Shown: one piece after another, positions 9,230 to 9,570 of the stretch | How positions within the stretch are numbered: the first letter of the stretch is position 1 | How the letters are laid out: each line of letters opens with the position of its first letter | Origin: Flavobacteriaceae bacterium TMED121 | Lineage (GTDB): Bacteria > Bacteroidota > Bacteroidia > Flavobacteriales > Flavobacteriaceae | Direction: 5' to 3' | DNA length: 9,570 nt | NCBI GenBank assembly: GCA_002171295.2 | Contig: NHFW02000008.1 | Coordinates: 14,730 to 24,299 of the forward strand | Made by a program: the position numbers and the translations under genes | Notes under the pieces: model-generated | Database searches by the model: none | What the model was told of the DNA's origin: nothing | Seen by the model: the letters and a program-made list of their open reading frames with translations, nothing else

Positions 9230-9570
9230 AACTGAAAAATCATTTTTTATTTCTACTTTGTATCTCAACTATTTTTTCTCAAACAGATTCGGTCAAATGG
9301 AAACAATACGGGCGACTAGGTCTCGCAAATGCTCAAACGATGAACGGAGGTTTTGGCTACTACAGAATGAATAGAAGAACAGATGAAACTTTTCGAGATA
9401 TCAGGCTTTTTGCATATAGCCTAAAAGAAGATTCATTTATCTATCTACGATACAAATTAAGCGATAAATATGGTAGCTATTCAAAATTTTATCGCTATAC
9501 CACCACCTTCTTCAGAAAAAATAGCAGAGCAAATCTCAATCTTCAATACCATGTCAATCAAGGCTTTGGC
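9226..9570 (+). CDS. Exported protein, possibly outer membrane (3' end outside window)
   Basis: The first 115 codons of a gene cut by the right edge. A signal peptide is clear (MKLKNHFLFLLCISTIFSQ, probable cleavage near Ser18-Gln19). The mature part is rich in aromatic and polar residues arranged like alternating strands: KQYGRLGLANAQ, FRDIRLFAYSL, FIYLRYKLSD, YSKFYRYTTTFF and RANLNLQYHVNQGFG. This would suit the start of an outer-membrane beta barrel or a secreted beta protein. I do not recognise the family. Its start overlaps the permease stop (ATGA), so it is translated together with the ABC exporter and could act in the same export route, or simply share the operon. Confidence is high that it is a gene, low on its function. 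Confidence 0.7.
   Translation, partial: MKLKNHFLFLLCISTIFSQTDSVKWKQYGRLGLANAQTMNGGFGYYRMNRRTDETFRDIRLFAYSLKEDSFIYLRYKLSDKYGSYSKFYRYTTTFFRKNSRANLNLQYHVNQGFG

Overview
The window is AT-rich bacterial chromosomal DNA with tightly packed genes, many of them for exported proteins. There is an outer-membrane-style toolkit (CsgG-, LPP20- and FlgT-like proteins, and a lipoprotein with TPR and S-layer-homology domains), but no flagellar, phage or mobile-element gene. Several starts have recognisable GAGG/AAGGA ribosome binding sites, which argues against typical Bacteroidota. My best guess, from protein style only, is a marine Gram-negative-type lineage such as Candidatus Neomarinimicrobiota (SAR406). 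That is an inference and needs a database comparison.

Left part (1-3171, minus strand): four consecutive genes read leftwards from a divergent promoter region: a FlgT-like three-part protein, an LPP20-type protein, a TlpA-like periplasmic thioredoxin, and a CsgG-like protein cut by the window edge. The first two overlap at TAATG, and the intervals after that are about 17 and 63 bases, so an envelope operon is likely. Facing it across a 175-base divergent intergenic region is a plus-strand lipoprotein gene (3347-4471) with TPRs and SLH domains, closed by a strong hairpin terminator. Together these look like a set of periplasmic/outer-membrane assembly or anchoring factors whose exact task cannot be read from the sequence.

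Middle part (4541-7456, plus strand): a probable new promoter, two small secreted proteins of unknown function, and then ligA (NAD+-dependent DNA ligase), all close together or overlapping. The second small gene has a start-codon puzzle: its ribosome binding site and signal peptide point to an ATT codon rather than the upstream ATG.

Right part (7457-9570, plus strand): a possible 17-codon leader ORF with a hairpin, then an ABC-2 type exporter pair (ATPase and permease, resembling YadG/YadH in size and layout). An exported protein, cut by the window edge, follows. These last three genes are joined by ATGA stop/start overlaps, suggesting translational coupling and a common job. No tRNA, rRNA, CRISPR array, insertion sequence or prophage gene was seen.
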